Shown one piece after another: positions 7,107 through 14,790 of a DNA stretch of 30,662 nucleotides; positions within the stretch are counted from its first letter, which is position 1; each line of letters starts with the position of its first letter. The DNA is from DATARH01 sp036264235 (GTDB taxonomy: Bacteria > Pseudomonadota > Alphaproteobacteria > ATCC43930 > CGMCC-115725), in NCBI GenBank assembly GCA_036264235.1, contig DATARH010000248.1, forward strand, positions 1-30,662, given 5' to 3'. The notes beneath the pieces are model-generated. The model saw nothing but the letters and a program-made list of their open reading frames with translations. It was not told the origin of the DNA and did not search any database. A program made the translations under genes and the position numbers.

Positions 7107-7134
7107 AGGGACATATCCAGTGGTATACATCGAT
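7107..7134. promoter_or_regulatory. Second, weaker Mo-box-like site before the methyltransferase/mop/mod genes
   Basis: On the minus strand ATCGATGTATA (7134-7124) matches the ModE arm ATCGCTATATA at 9 of 11 positions. Six bases later GATATGTCCCT (7117-7107) matches the other arm at only 6 of 11. The spacer is the same length as in the site at 6558. Its place 20 bases before the methyltransferase start fits molybdate-dependent repression of the operon that ends in modABC. Confidence 0.4.
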
Positions 7135-7154
7135 GTTCGGGAGGCATGCAGAGC

Positions 7155-7955
7155 ATGGCATCGCGCTACACGGCCGATGACGCGGCGGCTTACCACCGTC
7201 TGATGGGCCGCTGGAGCGGGCGCCTGGCGGAACAGTTGATCGCCTTTGCCGGCGTCGCGCCCGGCGACCGCGTGCTCGATGTCGGCTGCGGCACCGGTAG
7301 TCTGGCGCTGGCGCTCGCCGCGCGCCCCGAGCCAAGCGCGATTACCGGCATCGACATCGCCGCGCCCTATATTGCCTATGCCGCACAACGGAGCACCGAT
7401 GCGCGCCTCTCTTTCGTGACCGGCGATGCGGTCGCGCTGAATTTGCCGCCGGGCAGCTTCGACCGCAGCTACTCGCTGCTCGCGCTCAATTTCATGTCCG
7501 ACCCTGCCGCGGTCATTGCGGGTATGGGGCGTGCGACACGACAAGGCGGCGTTGTTGCCGCGGCGGTCTGGGATTTCCCGGGCGGCGTCATCTATCAGCG
7601 CATCTTCTGGGACACCGCCGCGGCGCTCGATCCCGACGCCGACCGCGCCCGAGCCCGGCATTATTCGAGCCCGCTCACAGGACCGGGCGAGCTCGCCGCC
7701 GCCTTCTTGAAAGCCGGGCTTCGTGATGTCGTCGACGCGTCGCTGACGATCCGCATCGAATACGACGGCTTCGCCGATTACTGGCAGCCGATCGCGAATG
7801 CACAGGGGCCGGTCGGCGATTACGTCAAACGACTTGCGCCGCCGGAACTAGACCGGCTCGCCGAGGCGGTGCGCCGCGCGTATCTGGCCGGCCGGACCGA
7901 CGGGCCGCGCTCCATGGCGGCGACGGCATGGGCGGCGCGCGGCATCGTTCCCTGA
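7155..7955 (+). CDS. Class I SAM-dependent methyltransferase
   Basis: Rossmann-fold methyltransferase of 266 aa. The SAM-binding motif I is VLDVGCGTGSLAL (residues 40-52), followed by the acidic ribose-binding GIDIA, then a motif resembling post-I/II FVTGDAVALNLPPGSFD and the LLALNFMSDP region common in UbiE/arsenite-type methyltransferases. The start at 7155 is preferred because GGGAGG (7139-7144) sits ten bases upstream; the in-frame ATG at 7146 would be only one base from it. The gene is placed between modE and mop with a 21-base gap to mop, which suggests co-transcription with the molybdate genes. The substrate is unknown and a methyltransferase is not a standard member of mod operons. 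Confidence 0.85.
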   Translation: MASRYTADDAAAYHRLMGRWSGRLAEQLIAFAGVAPGDRVLDVGCGTGSLALALAARPEPSAITGIDIAAPYIAYAAQRSTDARLSFVTGDAVALNLPPGSFDRSYSLLALNFMSDPAAVIAGMGRATRQGGVVAAAVWDFPGGVIYQRIFWDTAAALDPDADRARARHYSSPLTGPGELAAAFLKAGLRDVVDASLTIRIEYDGFADYWQPIANAQGPVGDYVKRLAPPELDRLAEAVRRAYLAGRTDGPRSMAATAWAARGIVP

Positions 7956-7976
7956 CACGTCACTTGGAGACCGGAT

Positions 7977-8186
7977 ATGAAGCTCAGCGCACGCAATCAG
8001 ATCGGCGGCAGGATCATCGAACTCCGCAAGGGTCAGACGACCGCGCATGTGCGCATCGACATCGGCAACGGCGTTGTCATCACCTCTTCGATCACCAATG
8101 AGGCGGTCGACGGGCTCGGCCTTAAGGTCGGCGACAGTGCGATCGCCGTGATCAAGGCATCGGATGTGATGGTGGCGACCCCATGA
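7977..8186 (+). CDS. mop: Molbindin (Mop/TOBE domain molybdenum-pterin-binding protein)
   Basis: Small 69-aa protein that is a single TOBE/Mop domain: MKLSARNQIGGRIIELRKG, HVRIDIGNGVVITSSITNEA and LKVGDSAIAVIKASDVMVA match molbindins closely. Such proteins oligomerise and bind molybdate in the cytoplasm for storage or homeostasis. A GGAGA ribosome-binding site precedes the ATG. It lies 21 bases after the methyltransferase and 73 bases before modA, on the same strand. Because the ModE here has no TOBE domains, Mop might also supply the molybdate-sensing part; that is inference. Confidence 0.93.
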   Translation: MKLSARNQIGGRIIELRKGQTTAHVRIDIGNGVVITSSITNEAVDGLGLKVGDSAIAVIKASDVMVATP

Positions 8187-8259
8187 GAAGCGCCGGCGAT
8201 AAGCGAGGCGAGGCTAGGCGCGCGACATCATGGCGATCGACATCGAAGCGGGCGGATAC

Positions 8260-9045
8260 ATGAACCGCCGCTCTCTATATCTTGCGTTCCTTGCCTTTGT
8301 TGCAACGCTCGGACCGGCACAGCCGCAGCAGGTGCGAGCGGCTGATGTGTTGGTGTTTGCCGCGGCCAGTCTGAAGGACGCGCTCGACGCCGTGAAAACG
8401 GATTGGCAGAAGGAGAGCGGCAAGCACGCGACGATTTCCTATGCCGCCAGCTCGGCATTGGCGAAGCAGATCGAGGCCGGCGCGCCGGCCGATGTCTTCA
8501 TCTCGGCCGATCTCGACTGGATGGACTACCTGGACAAGAAAGGACTGACCTGGCCGGGCAGCCGGCATGATCTCCTGAGCAACAGCTTGGTGCTGATCGC
8601 GCCGGGGGATAGCGGCGCCAAACTCGAGATCGCCCCCGGCTTTTCGCTTGCGAAGCTGTTGGGCGACGGCAGATTGGCGATGGCCGATCCCAACGCCGTG
8701 CCGGCCGGCAAATACGGCAAGGCGGCGCTGCAAAAACTCGGCGTCTGGGAGCAGGTCGCCGGCCGGGTCGCCGCCGCCGCGAATGTTCGCGCCGCGCTAT
8801 TGCTGGTCGCACGCGGCGAGGCGCCGTTCGGCATCGTCTACAAGACGGACGCCGCGGCCGAACCCAAGGTGAAGATCATCGCTGCCTTCCCGCCTGACAG
8901 CGTGCCGCCGATCACGTACCCGATCGCCGTCACCGCCGCGTCGAAGAACCTCGACGCCACTCCCTTTGTCACCTATCTGAGCAGCCCGGCCGCGACGAAA
9001 CAGTTCCAGAAATTCGGCTTCACCATGCTCGACGAGAAGCGGTGA
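8260..9045 (+). CDS. modA: Molybdate ABC transporter substrate-binding protein
   Basis: Periplasmic molybdate-binding protein, 261 aa. A signal peptide occupies about residues 1-27 (MNRRSLYLAFLAFVATLGP up to VRA). The mature start ADVLVFAAASLKDALDAV carries the serine of the oxyanion site, and YAASSALAKQIEAGAPADVF plus NAVPAGKYG and GIVYKTDA are classic ModA motifs. The start at 8260 rather than the in-frame ATG at 8230 is chosen because it begins the signal peptide directly and has GGGCGGA upstream. modB begins inside the modA stop codon. Confidence 0.95.
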   Translation: MNRRSLYLAFLAFVATLGPAQPQQVRAADVLVFAAASLKDALDAVKTDWQKESGKHATISYAASSALAKQIEAGAPADVFISADLDWMDYLDKKGLTWPGSRHDLLSNSLVLIAPGDSGAKLEIAPGFSLAKLLGDGRLAMADPNAVPAGKYGKAALQKLGVWEQVAGRVAAAANVRAALLLVARGEAPFGIVYKTDAAAEPKVKIIAAFPPDSVPPITYPIAVTAASKNLDATPFVTYLSSPAATKQFQKFGFTMLDEKR

Positions 9046-9746
9046 CCGAACTCTTCACTTTCACCCCCGAAGAAGTGACCGCGATCCGCCTGTCGCTCAA
9101 GGTCGGCCTGTGGGCGATGCTCGGCAGCCTGCCGTTCGGTATCGCAGTGGCCTTGCTGCTGGCCCGTGGCCGCTTCTGGGGCCGCTCGCTCTTGAACGTG
9201 ATCGTTCATCTGCCGCTGGTGATGCCGCCGGTGGTCACCGGCTATCTCCTGCTGCTGCTGTTCGGGCGGCGCGGCCCACTCGGGCGGCTCCTCGAACAAG
9301 GGCTCGGCGTCGTCATCGCCTTCCGCTGGACCGGCGCCGCGTTGGCCGGGGCCGTGATGGGTTTTCCGCTCTTGGTGCGGGCGATCCGGCTCTCGGTCGA
9401 TGCGGTCGATCGCCGCCTCGAAGCCGCCGCCGGTACCTTGGGGGCGAGCCCCGTCTGGGTGTTCCTGACGGTGACATTGCCGTTGATCCTGCCGGGCATC
9501 GTCGCCGGCATGATCCTTGCCTTCGCCCGCTCGCTCGGCGAGTTCGGCGCGACGATTACCTTCGTCTCCAACATCCCGGGCGAGACGCAGACGATCCCGA
9601 CCGCGATCTACATGCTGGTGCAGGTGCCGTCGGGCGAGATCGGTGCATTACGGCTGACCCTGGTGTCGATCGCGATCTCGATCGCCGCCTTGCTTGCCGC
9701 CGAGATCATGGCCGAGCGCGCCAGCCGCCGCGGCGTCGGTCTGTAA
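9042..9746 (+). CDS. modB: Molybdate ABC transporter permease
   Basis: Inner-membrane permease of 234 aa with about five hydrophobic segments. The ABC-interacting EAA loop is clear: EAAAGTLGASPVWVFLTVTL followed by PLILPGIVAG, and the next segment holds ARSLGEFGATITF, typical of ModB/CysT permeases. The start is a GTG at 9042-9044 that overlaps the modA stop (TGA 9043-9045), indicating translational coupling. Its own stop overlaps the modC start (TAATG). Confidence 0.94.
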   Translation: MTELFTFTPEEVTAIRLSLKVGLWAMLGSLPFGIAVALLLARGRFWGRSLLNVIVHLPLVMPPVVTGYLLLLLFGRRGPLGRLLEQGLGVVIAFRWTGAALAGAVMGFPLLVRAIRLSVDAVDRRLEAAAGTLGASPVWVFLTVTLPLILPGIVAGMILAFARSLGEFGATITFVSNIPGETQTIPTAIYMLVQVPSGEIGALRLTLVSIAISIAALLAAEIMAERASRRGVGL

Positions 9747-10876
9747 TGCTCAGCGTCTCGATCAGTCATCGACTCGGCGATTTCATCCTCGACGCCAGTT
9801 TCGACAGCGAAGCCGGGCTGACCGCATTGTTCGGCCGCTCCGGCGCCGGCAAGACGACGCTGGTCAACGCGATTGCCGGGCTGATTCGGCCGAGCCGCGG
9901 CCGCATCGTGCTCGATGGCGAGACCCTGACCGACACCGAACGCCGCATCTTCGTACCGGCGCATCGCCGCCGTATAGGTTACGTGTTTCAGGAAGGGCGG
10001 CTTTTCCCGCATCTCAGCGTTCGCCAGAACCTGCTCTATGGCCGCTGGTTCGCGCCCCGTGACGCCGCGAGTAGCGAGATCGAGCACGTGATCGATCTGC
10101 TCGGCCTCGGCGGTCTTTTGTCACGGCGGCCGGCGAATTTGTCCGGCGGCGAAAAGCAGCGCGTCGCGATCGGCCGGGCGCTGCTGGCGCGGCCGCGGCT
10201 TCTCGTCATGGACGAGCCGCTTGCTTCGCTTGACGAGGCGCGCAAGGGCGAGATCCTCCCGTATGTCGAGCGGCTGCGCGACGACACCGGCATCCCGATC
10301 GTCTATGTCAGCCACTCGATCCCCGAGGTGACGCGGCTCGCGACGACGATGGTGCTGATGTCAGAGGGCCGCGTCGTCGCGACCGGCACCACCGCATCGG
10401 TGATGGGGCGGCTCGATCTGTTCCCGCTGACCGGCCGCGCAGAGGCCGGCGCGCTTCTCAACACGCGCGTCGCCGAGCACGATCTGACGTTCGGGCTAAC
10501 GACGCTGCGCGCTGCTGCCGGCAATCTGCGGGTGCCGCGCCTCGACCTGCCGCTCGGTGCCGCGCTCAGGGTGCGCATCCGCGCCCGCGACGTGATGATC
10601 GCGCTGTCGCCGCCCGAGGGGCTCAGCGCCCTCAACGTGCTGCCCGGTACCGTCGCCGAACTGGGGCAGGGGGAAGGCCCCATCCTCGACCTGCGCCTCG
10701 ATTGCGCCGGCGAGGCCCTGATCGCACGGCTGACCCGCCGCTCGATCGAGCGGCTCGGTCTCGCGCCGGGGAAGCCGGTTTATGCCGTGATCAAGAGCAT
10801 CGCCTTCGACCACCAAGCCTTTGCCGGTACCGCGCCGGCGCAACCCGGCGCCGATGCCGATACCAGCCATGGCTGA
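9746..10876 (+). CDS. modC: Molybdate ABC transporter ATP-binding protein
   Basis: ABC ATPase of 376 aa driving molybdate import. Walker A GRSGAGKTT is at residues 30-38, the signature LSGGEKQR at 132-139, Walker B RLLVMDEP at 151-158 and the switch histidine H190 (YVSHS). The C-terminal third (about 300-365) is a TOBE domain (ALNVLPGTVAEL, KPVYAVIKSIAF), as in E. coli ModC. The ATG overlaps the modB stop by one base. The gene ends two bases before the convergent CoA-transferase gene. Confidence 0.95.
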   Translation: MLSVSISHRLGDFILDASFDSEAGLTALFGRSGAGKTTLVNAIAGLIRPSRGRIVLDGETLTDTERRIFVPAHRRRIGYVFQEGRLFPHLSVRQNLLYGRWFAPRDAASSEIEHVIDLLGLGGLLSRRPANLSGGEKQRVAIGRALLARPRLLVMDEPLASLDEARKGEILPYVERLRDDTGIPIVYVSHSIPEVTRLATTMVLMSEGRVVATGTTASVMGRLDLFPLTGRAEAGALLNTRVAEHDLTFGLTTLRAAAGNLRVPRLDLPLGAALRVRIRARDVMIALSPPEGLSALNVLPGTVAELGQGEGPILDLRLDCAGEALIARLTRRSIERLGLAPGKPVYAVIKSIAFDHQAFAGTAPAQPGADADTSHG

Positions 10877-10878
10877 AA

Positions 10879-12078
10879 CTAGGCCACTGCGCCGGCCTCG
10901 CGCAGCGTCGCGATCTCGGCGTCGCTGTAGCCGGCGCCGCGCAGCACAGCGTCGCTGTTCTCGCCAACGCCGGGGGCCTTGCGCGGCGGCACCTTGTCCT
11001 GGCCGGCGACGAAGAACGGGCTGTCGATCGTCCACAGCTCCGGCTCGTCCTCATACGGCTTCAAGAATCCGGCCGCCAGCACCTGCTCGTCGTGACGGAT
11101 GTCCTCGACCCGGCCGACGACCCCGAAGATCAGCCCGGCCGCGTCGAGCACGCGCCGCCAATGGGCCAGGTCGTGTTCGGCGAAAAGGCGGTCTAGGATC
11201 GTCACCAGATCGCGCGCATGCTGGTCGCGCAGCGCATTCGTGGCAAAGCGCTCGTCGTCGAGTTCGCGGGCATTGAAGCAGCTCTTGAGCTTCTCCCACC
11301 GCCATTCGTCGGCGGCGATCGACAACAGCAGCCAACGCCCGTCGCCGCATTGGTAATGCACGCGCAGCGCCGACAGCGCCGCCTCGCGCGGCGGCTGCGG
11401 CTTCACGGTGTCGCCGCACAGCGCCGCCTGCACCGAGCACGCGTTGGCCCAGAGACCGTTCGCCAGCAGCGACGATCCGACGTAATTGCCCTTGCCGGTC
11501 CTCTCGCGCTGATAGAGCGCCGTGACGATCGCGCTATAGGTGCCCATCGCCGACGGATGGTCGCCCATTCCCGGCAGCGATCGCGCCGGCGGCGTCTCCT
11601 CACCGGCGCGGACGAGATCCATCAGCCCGGTCCGGGCCCACCACGCCGTCGCGTCGAAGCCCGGCTTGTCGGCTTCCGGGCCGGTCTCGCCGTAGCCGGT
11701 AAAGGAGGCGTAGATCAGCCGTTCGTTCAGATGCTTCAAATCGTCATAGGCGATGCCGAGGCGGCGCCGCACCGGCGGCGGGTAATTGGTGATGAACACG
11801 TCGGCGTCGGTCACCAGCCGGTGCAGCACGGCGCGGGCCGCCTCCTGGCGCAGGTCGAGGGCCAGGCTCTGCTTGTTGCGGCTGTCGAAAAAGAAGCCGG
11901 GGTTCAACGGCTTATCGGGGTTCGGCACGGCACGGCGACGATACGGGTCGCCCATGCCGGGCGGCTCGATCTTGATCACCTCGGCGCCGAAATCCGACAT
12001 CACGGTCGCCGCCGCCGGCCCCGCGATAAAGCTGGCGCAGTCGATGACCTTGAGCCCGTCGAAGATTCGTCCCGTCAC
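10879..12078 (-). CDS. CaiB/BaiF (family III) CoA transferase
   Basis: Family III CoA transferase, 399 aa, which moves CoA between acids or acts as an acyl-CoA racemase/isomerase. The N-terminus GLKVIDCASFIAGPAAATVM and DFGAEVIKIEPP, then SRNKQSLALDLRQ and TNYPPPVRRRLGI, are diagnostic. The catalytic aspartate that forms the acyl-enzyme is most likely D142 in KPGFDATAWWARTGLM. The start is a GTG (12076-12078) with AGGAAAGG upstream. It lies 15 bases after the metallo-hydrolase gene, so the two probably share a transcript. The acyl substrate is not evident. Confidence 0.9.
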   Translation of the reverse strand: MTGRIFDGLKVIDCASFIAGPAAATVMSDFGAEVIKIEPPGMGDPYRRRAVPNPDKPLNPGFFFDSRNKQSLALDLRQEAARAVLHRLVTDADVFITNYPPPVRRRLGIAYDDLKHLNERLIYASFTGYGETGPEADKPGFDATAWWARTGLMDLVRAGEETPPARSLPGMGDHPSAMGTYSAIVTALYQRERTGKGNYVGSSLLANGLWANACSVQAALCGDTVKPQPPREAALSALRVHYQCGDGRWLLLSIAADEWRWEKLKSCFNARELDDERFATNALRDQHARDLVTILDRLFAEHDLAHWRRVLDAAGLIFGVVGRVEDIRHDEQVLAAGFLKPYEDEPELWTIDSPFFVAGQDKVPPRKAPGVGENSDAVLRGAGYSDAEIATLREAGAVA

Positions 12079-12093
12079 CGGTCGATACCTTTC

Positions 12094-12945
12094 CTACACC
12101 GCGAGCCGATAGGTGTCGCCGTCGCGCACCATGCGGCCCGCGGTGGCGCCGGCGAAATGGGTGCCGATCACCAGCACCGGCCGTTGCGACAGCTCCTGCA
12201 GCATCCGCTCGCGGGTTGCGCGCGCCGCCGCCTGATCGCTGTCGGCAGTCGAGCACCAATCGGGCCGGGCGATCTGGCAGGGATGGTGCATGAAATCGCC
12301 GGTGATCAGCGCCTCCTCGCCCTCTGAGAAAATCCGCACGCTGACATGTCCGGGCGTGTGCCCCGGCGTCGGCACTAGGCTGATCTCCTCGCAGATGCGC
12401 GCGTCGCTCTCGACCAGATCGACGAGCCCGGCATCGTGCACCGGCTTGACCGAATCGGCGAACACCGCCGCCATGTCGTCGCGGTCGTGCTGCTGTTGCC
12501 AATGCGCGAATTCGGTGCGGCCCATCAAGTACCGCGCTTTGGGAAAGGTCGGAACCCATCGGCCGTCCACGAGCATCGTGTTCCAGCCGACATGGTCGAC
12601 GTGGAGATGCGTGCACATCACCGTCTCGATCGCCTCGCGTGGATAGCCGGCCAAGGCAAGATCGGCGAGGAACGGCCCCTGCAAATTGTTCCAGGTCGGG
12701 ATGCGCCGGCCCTCTTTGTCGTTGCCGAGGCATGTGTCGACGACGATGCGCCGCTCCGGCGTCTCGACGACGAGCGCGTGGATGCTCATCTTGAGCCGGC
12801 CGCGCTCGTCGGCGAAATGGGGCTGCAGCCACTGGATCGGCAGCACCGCCTCATAGGTCGCGTCCGGCAGGATGAAACGGCTGCCGCCGGTCACTTCCAT
12901 CTCGACGATCTTGGTTACGGTGACCTTGCCGATCCGCCATTTCAT
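12094..12945 (-). CDS. Metallo-beta-lactamase-fold hydrolase
   Basis: MBL-fold metallo-hydrolase of 283 aa. The metal motif HLHVDH is at residues 113-118, with further ligands in TPGHTPGHVS and TGDFMHHP and a C-terminal GTHFAG. The opening MKWRIGKVTVTKIVEMEVTG and ALVVETPERRIVVDTCLGND resemble lactonase-like and quorum-quenching-type MBL proteins, but that activity is not shown. The ATG at 12943-12945 follows AGGAAGGGGCAGG; an ATG seven codons upstream is less likely. It is divergent from the ArsR-type regulator, with a perfect inverted repeat in between, and is followed at 15 bases by a CoA-transferase gene. Confidence 0.9.
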   Translation of the reverse strand: MKWRIGKVTVTKIVEMEVTGGSRFILPDATYEAVLPIQWLQPHFADERGRLKMSIHALVVETPERRIVVDTCLGNDKEGRRIPTWNNLQGPFLADLALAGYPREAIETVMCTHLHVDHVGWNTMLVDGRWVPTFPKARYLMGRTEFAHWQQQHDRDDMAAVFADSVKPVHDAGLVDLVESDARICEEISLVPTPGHTPGHVSVRIFSEGEEALITGDFMHHPCQIARPDWCSTADSDQAAARATRERMLQELSQRPVLVIGTHFAGATAGRMVRDGDTYRLAV

Positions 12946-13010
12946 GCCCTGCCCCTTCCTTGCCACGCCAGCTTATCGGCGCCGAGGCGGTGCCGCCAAT
13001 AGGTGAGCTT

Positions 13011-13034
13011 ATAGTCAACAGGATAGTTGACTAT
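13011..13034. promoter_or_regulatory. Perfect inverted-repeat operator upstream of the ArsR-type gene
   Basis: ATAGTCAAC (13011-13019) and GTTGACTAT (13026-13034) are exact reverse complements separated by AGGATA. Such a dyad in the MBL/ArsR divergent region is the expected form of an ArsR-family operator. A TATAGT overlapping the left arm (13010-13015) may be a -10 element, so binding would block transcription. Confidence 0.7.
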
Positions 13035-13071
13035 CAATCATGTCGTTGAGTATCGTCGATGCGTGGCAGAG

Positions 13072-13581
13072 ATGGTCGATTTGGCTCGATCCGAGGAGTT
13101 GCCGGCGCCGGCGGCGACGTTGGATCGGGTCTTCGCGGCACTGGCCGACCCGGTGCGGCGCAAGATCCTGGCGCGGCTCGATGGCAGCGACCGGCTCGTC
13201 TCCGAGCTTGCCGCGCCATTCGCGATCTCGCTGCAGGCAGTCTCCCGCCACATCCAGGTGTTGGTGCGTGCGGGGCTGGTCAAACAGGAACGCACCGGCC
13301 GGATCAGCCGCTGCCGGCTCGATGCCGGGCCGATCTTCGAGGCCGCGCTCTGGCTAAACCGCTACAGCAAATACTGGCAGTCGCAATTCGACACGCTGGC
13401 GACCTGGCTTGGCGCGATCGCTACAGATGACGAAGAAGGAGAAGCCGATGCAGTACCGCGACGGCAGCGAAAGACTGGCGGCCTATCGCCGCGAGATCGG
13501 CGCGCTGCGCCAGAAGATGCGCGCGGTGCAGCGCCAGGTCGAACCGGAAGAAGTCGAAGATTACCGGTTCCGGAGCGCTGA
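13072..13581 (+). CDS. ArsR-family transcription regulator with long 3' overlap
   Basis: Winged-helix repressor. Residues 15-35 (ATLDRVFAALADPVRRKILA) and the recognition region LVSELAAPFAISLQAVSRHI plus QVLVRAGLVKQERTGRISR are typical of the ArsR subgroup found beside START/DUF899-type genes. The cysteine pair of metal-sensing ArsR proteins is absent, so it probably does not sense metal. The ATG at 13072 is preferred; an in-frame TTG at 13027 would place the start inside the operator. The family-like part ends near residue 115. The frame then continues 54 codons, 134 bases of which overlap the next gene in another frame. A TGA in a different frame at 13428-13430, just before the next ribosome-binding site, might be the original stop. 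Confidence 0.85.
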   Translation: MVDLARSEELPAPAATLDRVFAALADPVRRKILARLDGSDRLVSELAAPFAISLQAVSRHIQVLVRAGLVKQERTGRISRCRLDAGPIFEAALWLNRYSKYWQSQFDTLATWLGAIATDDEEGEADAVPRRQRKTGGLSPRDRRAAPEDARGAAPGRTGRSRRLPVPER

Positions 13582-14017
13582 TGGCGAAGTGCGGCTGTCG
13601 CACCTCTTCGGCGAGAAGGAATACTTGTTCGTGATCCACAACATGGGAACCGGCTGTCCCAACTGCACGATGTGGGCCGATGGGTTCAACGGCGTGCTGC
13701 CGCATCTCGAGGACCGCGCTGCCTTCGTCGTCTCCTCACCGGACTCCCCCGAAACGCAGCGCCAATTCTCGGCGGCGCGTGGCTGGCGCTTCCGCATGGT
13801 GTCGCATCGCGGCACCAGCTTCGCCGCCGATATGGGCTATCGCGGCGACGATGGCTGGCTGCCCGGCGTTTCGGTGTTCCGCCGCACCGGCGACCGCGTT
13901 CTGCGCGTCTCCGACACCGAGTTCGATGAAGGTGACGATTTCTGCACGGTCTGGCACCTGTTCGACCTGCTGCCGGAAGGCGCGACGGGCTGGCGCGCCA
14001 AATTCAATTATGACTGA
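13448..14017 (+). CDS. DUF899 family thioredoxin-like protein (first of pair)
   Basis: DUF899 (thioredoxin-like fold) protein of 189 aa. Visible are the helical N-terminus (ERLAAYRREIGALRQKMRAV), LSHLFGEKEYLFVIHNMGTG and a CxxC pair, Cys70 and Cys73 in GCPNC, followed by MWADGFNG. The C-terminal half contains the family-typical FCTVWHLFDLLPEG. The ATG has an ideal AAGGAG site upstream although it lies inside the ArsR frame. The CxxC suggests redox chemistry, but no function is established for the family. The next gene is a longer paralogue ten bases downstream. Confidence 0.88.
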   Translation: MQYRDGSERLAAYRREIGALRQKMRAVQRQVEPEEVEDYRFRSADGEVRLSHLFGEKEYLFVIHNMGTGCPNCTMWADGFNGVLPHLEDRAAFVVSSPDSPETQRQFSAARGWRFRMVSHRGTSFAADMGYRGDDGWLPGVSVFRRTGDRVLRVSDTEFDEGDDFCTVWHLFDLLPEGATGWRAKFNYD

Positions 14018-14027
14018 GGAGGTTTCG

Positions 14028-14786
14028 ATGACGAGACACATCATCGGCACGCGTGACGAGTGGCTGGGAGCGCGGCTGCAGCTGCTGCAAGCAGAAAAGG
14101 AACTCACGCGGCGCAGCGACGAGCTGGCCCGACAACGTCAGGCGCTGCCATGGGTCCGAATCGACAAGGAGTACCGGTTCGACACCGACGATGGGAGCGC
14201 CTCTCTTGCGGACCTCTTCAAAGGGCGCTCGCAGCTTCTCGTCTACCACTTCATGTTCGGACCGGATTACACCGCCGGCTGCCCGTCCTGCTCGGCGATC
14301 GCTGACGGGTTCAACGGCTTTGCCGTCCATTTGGCGCACCACGACGTAATGCTCTGGGCGGTGTCGCGCGCCCCCCTGGCGAAGCTGCAGACGTACAAGC
14401 GACGAATGGGCTGGACGTTCCCATGGGCGTCGTCGTTCGACAGCGACTTCAATTTCGACTTCACGGTTTCGGTCACCGAGGAGCAACAGCGGCAGGGAGC
14501 CGTCGACTACAACTACCGGCGCTCGCAAGCGCGGGGCACGGATGCACCCACACCAGACGGGGCGACCAAGGGCGCGGCCATGACCGGCACCGACGTACCG
14601 ACCTACGCGCGGGAGAGACCAGGCATGAGCGCCTTCGCGCTCGAAGACGGCGTCGTCTATCACACCTATTCGACGTTCGCCCGCGGGCTGGACGGCCTCT
14701 GGGGCATGTATCAGTGGCTCGACCGCGCTCCCAAAGGGCGCAACGAGTCGGGCTACTGGCTGCGCCACCACGATCGCTACGAGTGA
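14028..14786 (+). CDS. DUF899 family thioredoxin-like protein (second of pair)
   Basis: Longer DUF899 member (252 aa) with the family start TRDEWLGARLQLLQAEKELT, LARQRQALPWVRIDKEYRFD, LADLFKGRSQLLVYHFMFGP and the CxxC Cys85/Cys88 in GCPSCSAIADGF. The C-terminal VVYHTYSTFARGLDGLWGMY is also characteristic. GAGGAGG precedes the ATG and the gene follows its paralogue by ten bases, so the ArsR gene and both DUF899 genes form one operon. It ends four bases before a convergent membrane-protein gene. Confidence 0.92.
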   Translation: MTRHIIGTRDEWLGARLQLLQAEKELTRRSDELARQRQALPWVRIDKEYRFDTDDGSASLADLFKGRSQLLVYHFMFGPDYTAGCPSCSAIADGFNGFAVHLAHHDVMLWAVSRAPLAKLQTYKRRMGWTFPWASSFDSDFNFDFTVSVTEEQQRQGAVDYNYRRSQARGTDAPTPDGATKGAAMTGTDVPTYARERPGMSAFALEDGVVYHTYSTFARGLDGLWGMYQWLDRAPKGRNESGYWLRHHDRYE

Positions 14787-14790
14787 TAGG

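Noticed and set aside
9110..9745. Long upstream extension of the modC frame
   Set aside because: It overlaps modB out of frame; the modC start is fixed by the TAATG overlap at 9744-9748 and the ABC fold beginning there.
11218..12327. 369-codon plus-strand frame
   Set aside because: Runs antisense to both the CoA transferase and the MBL hydrolase; no family resemblance.
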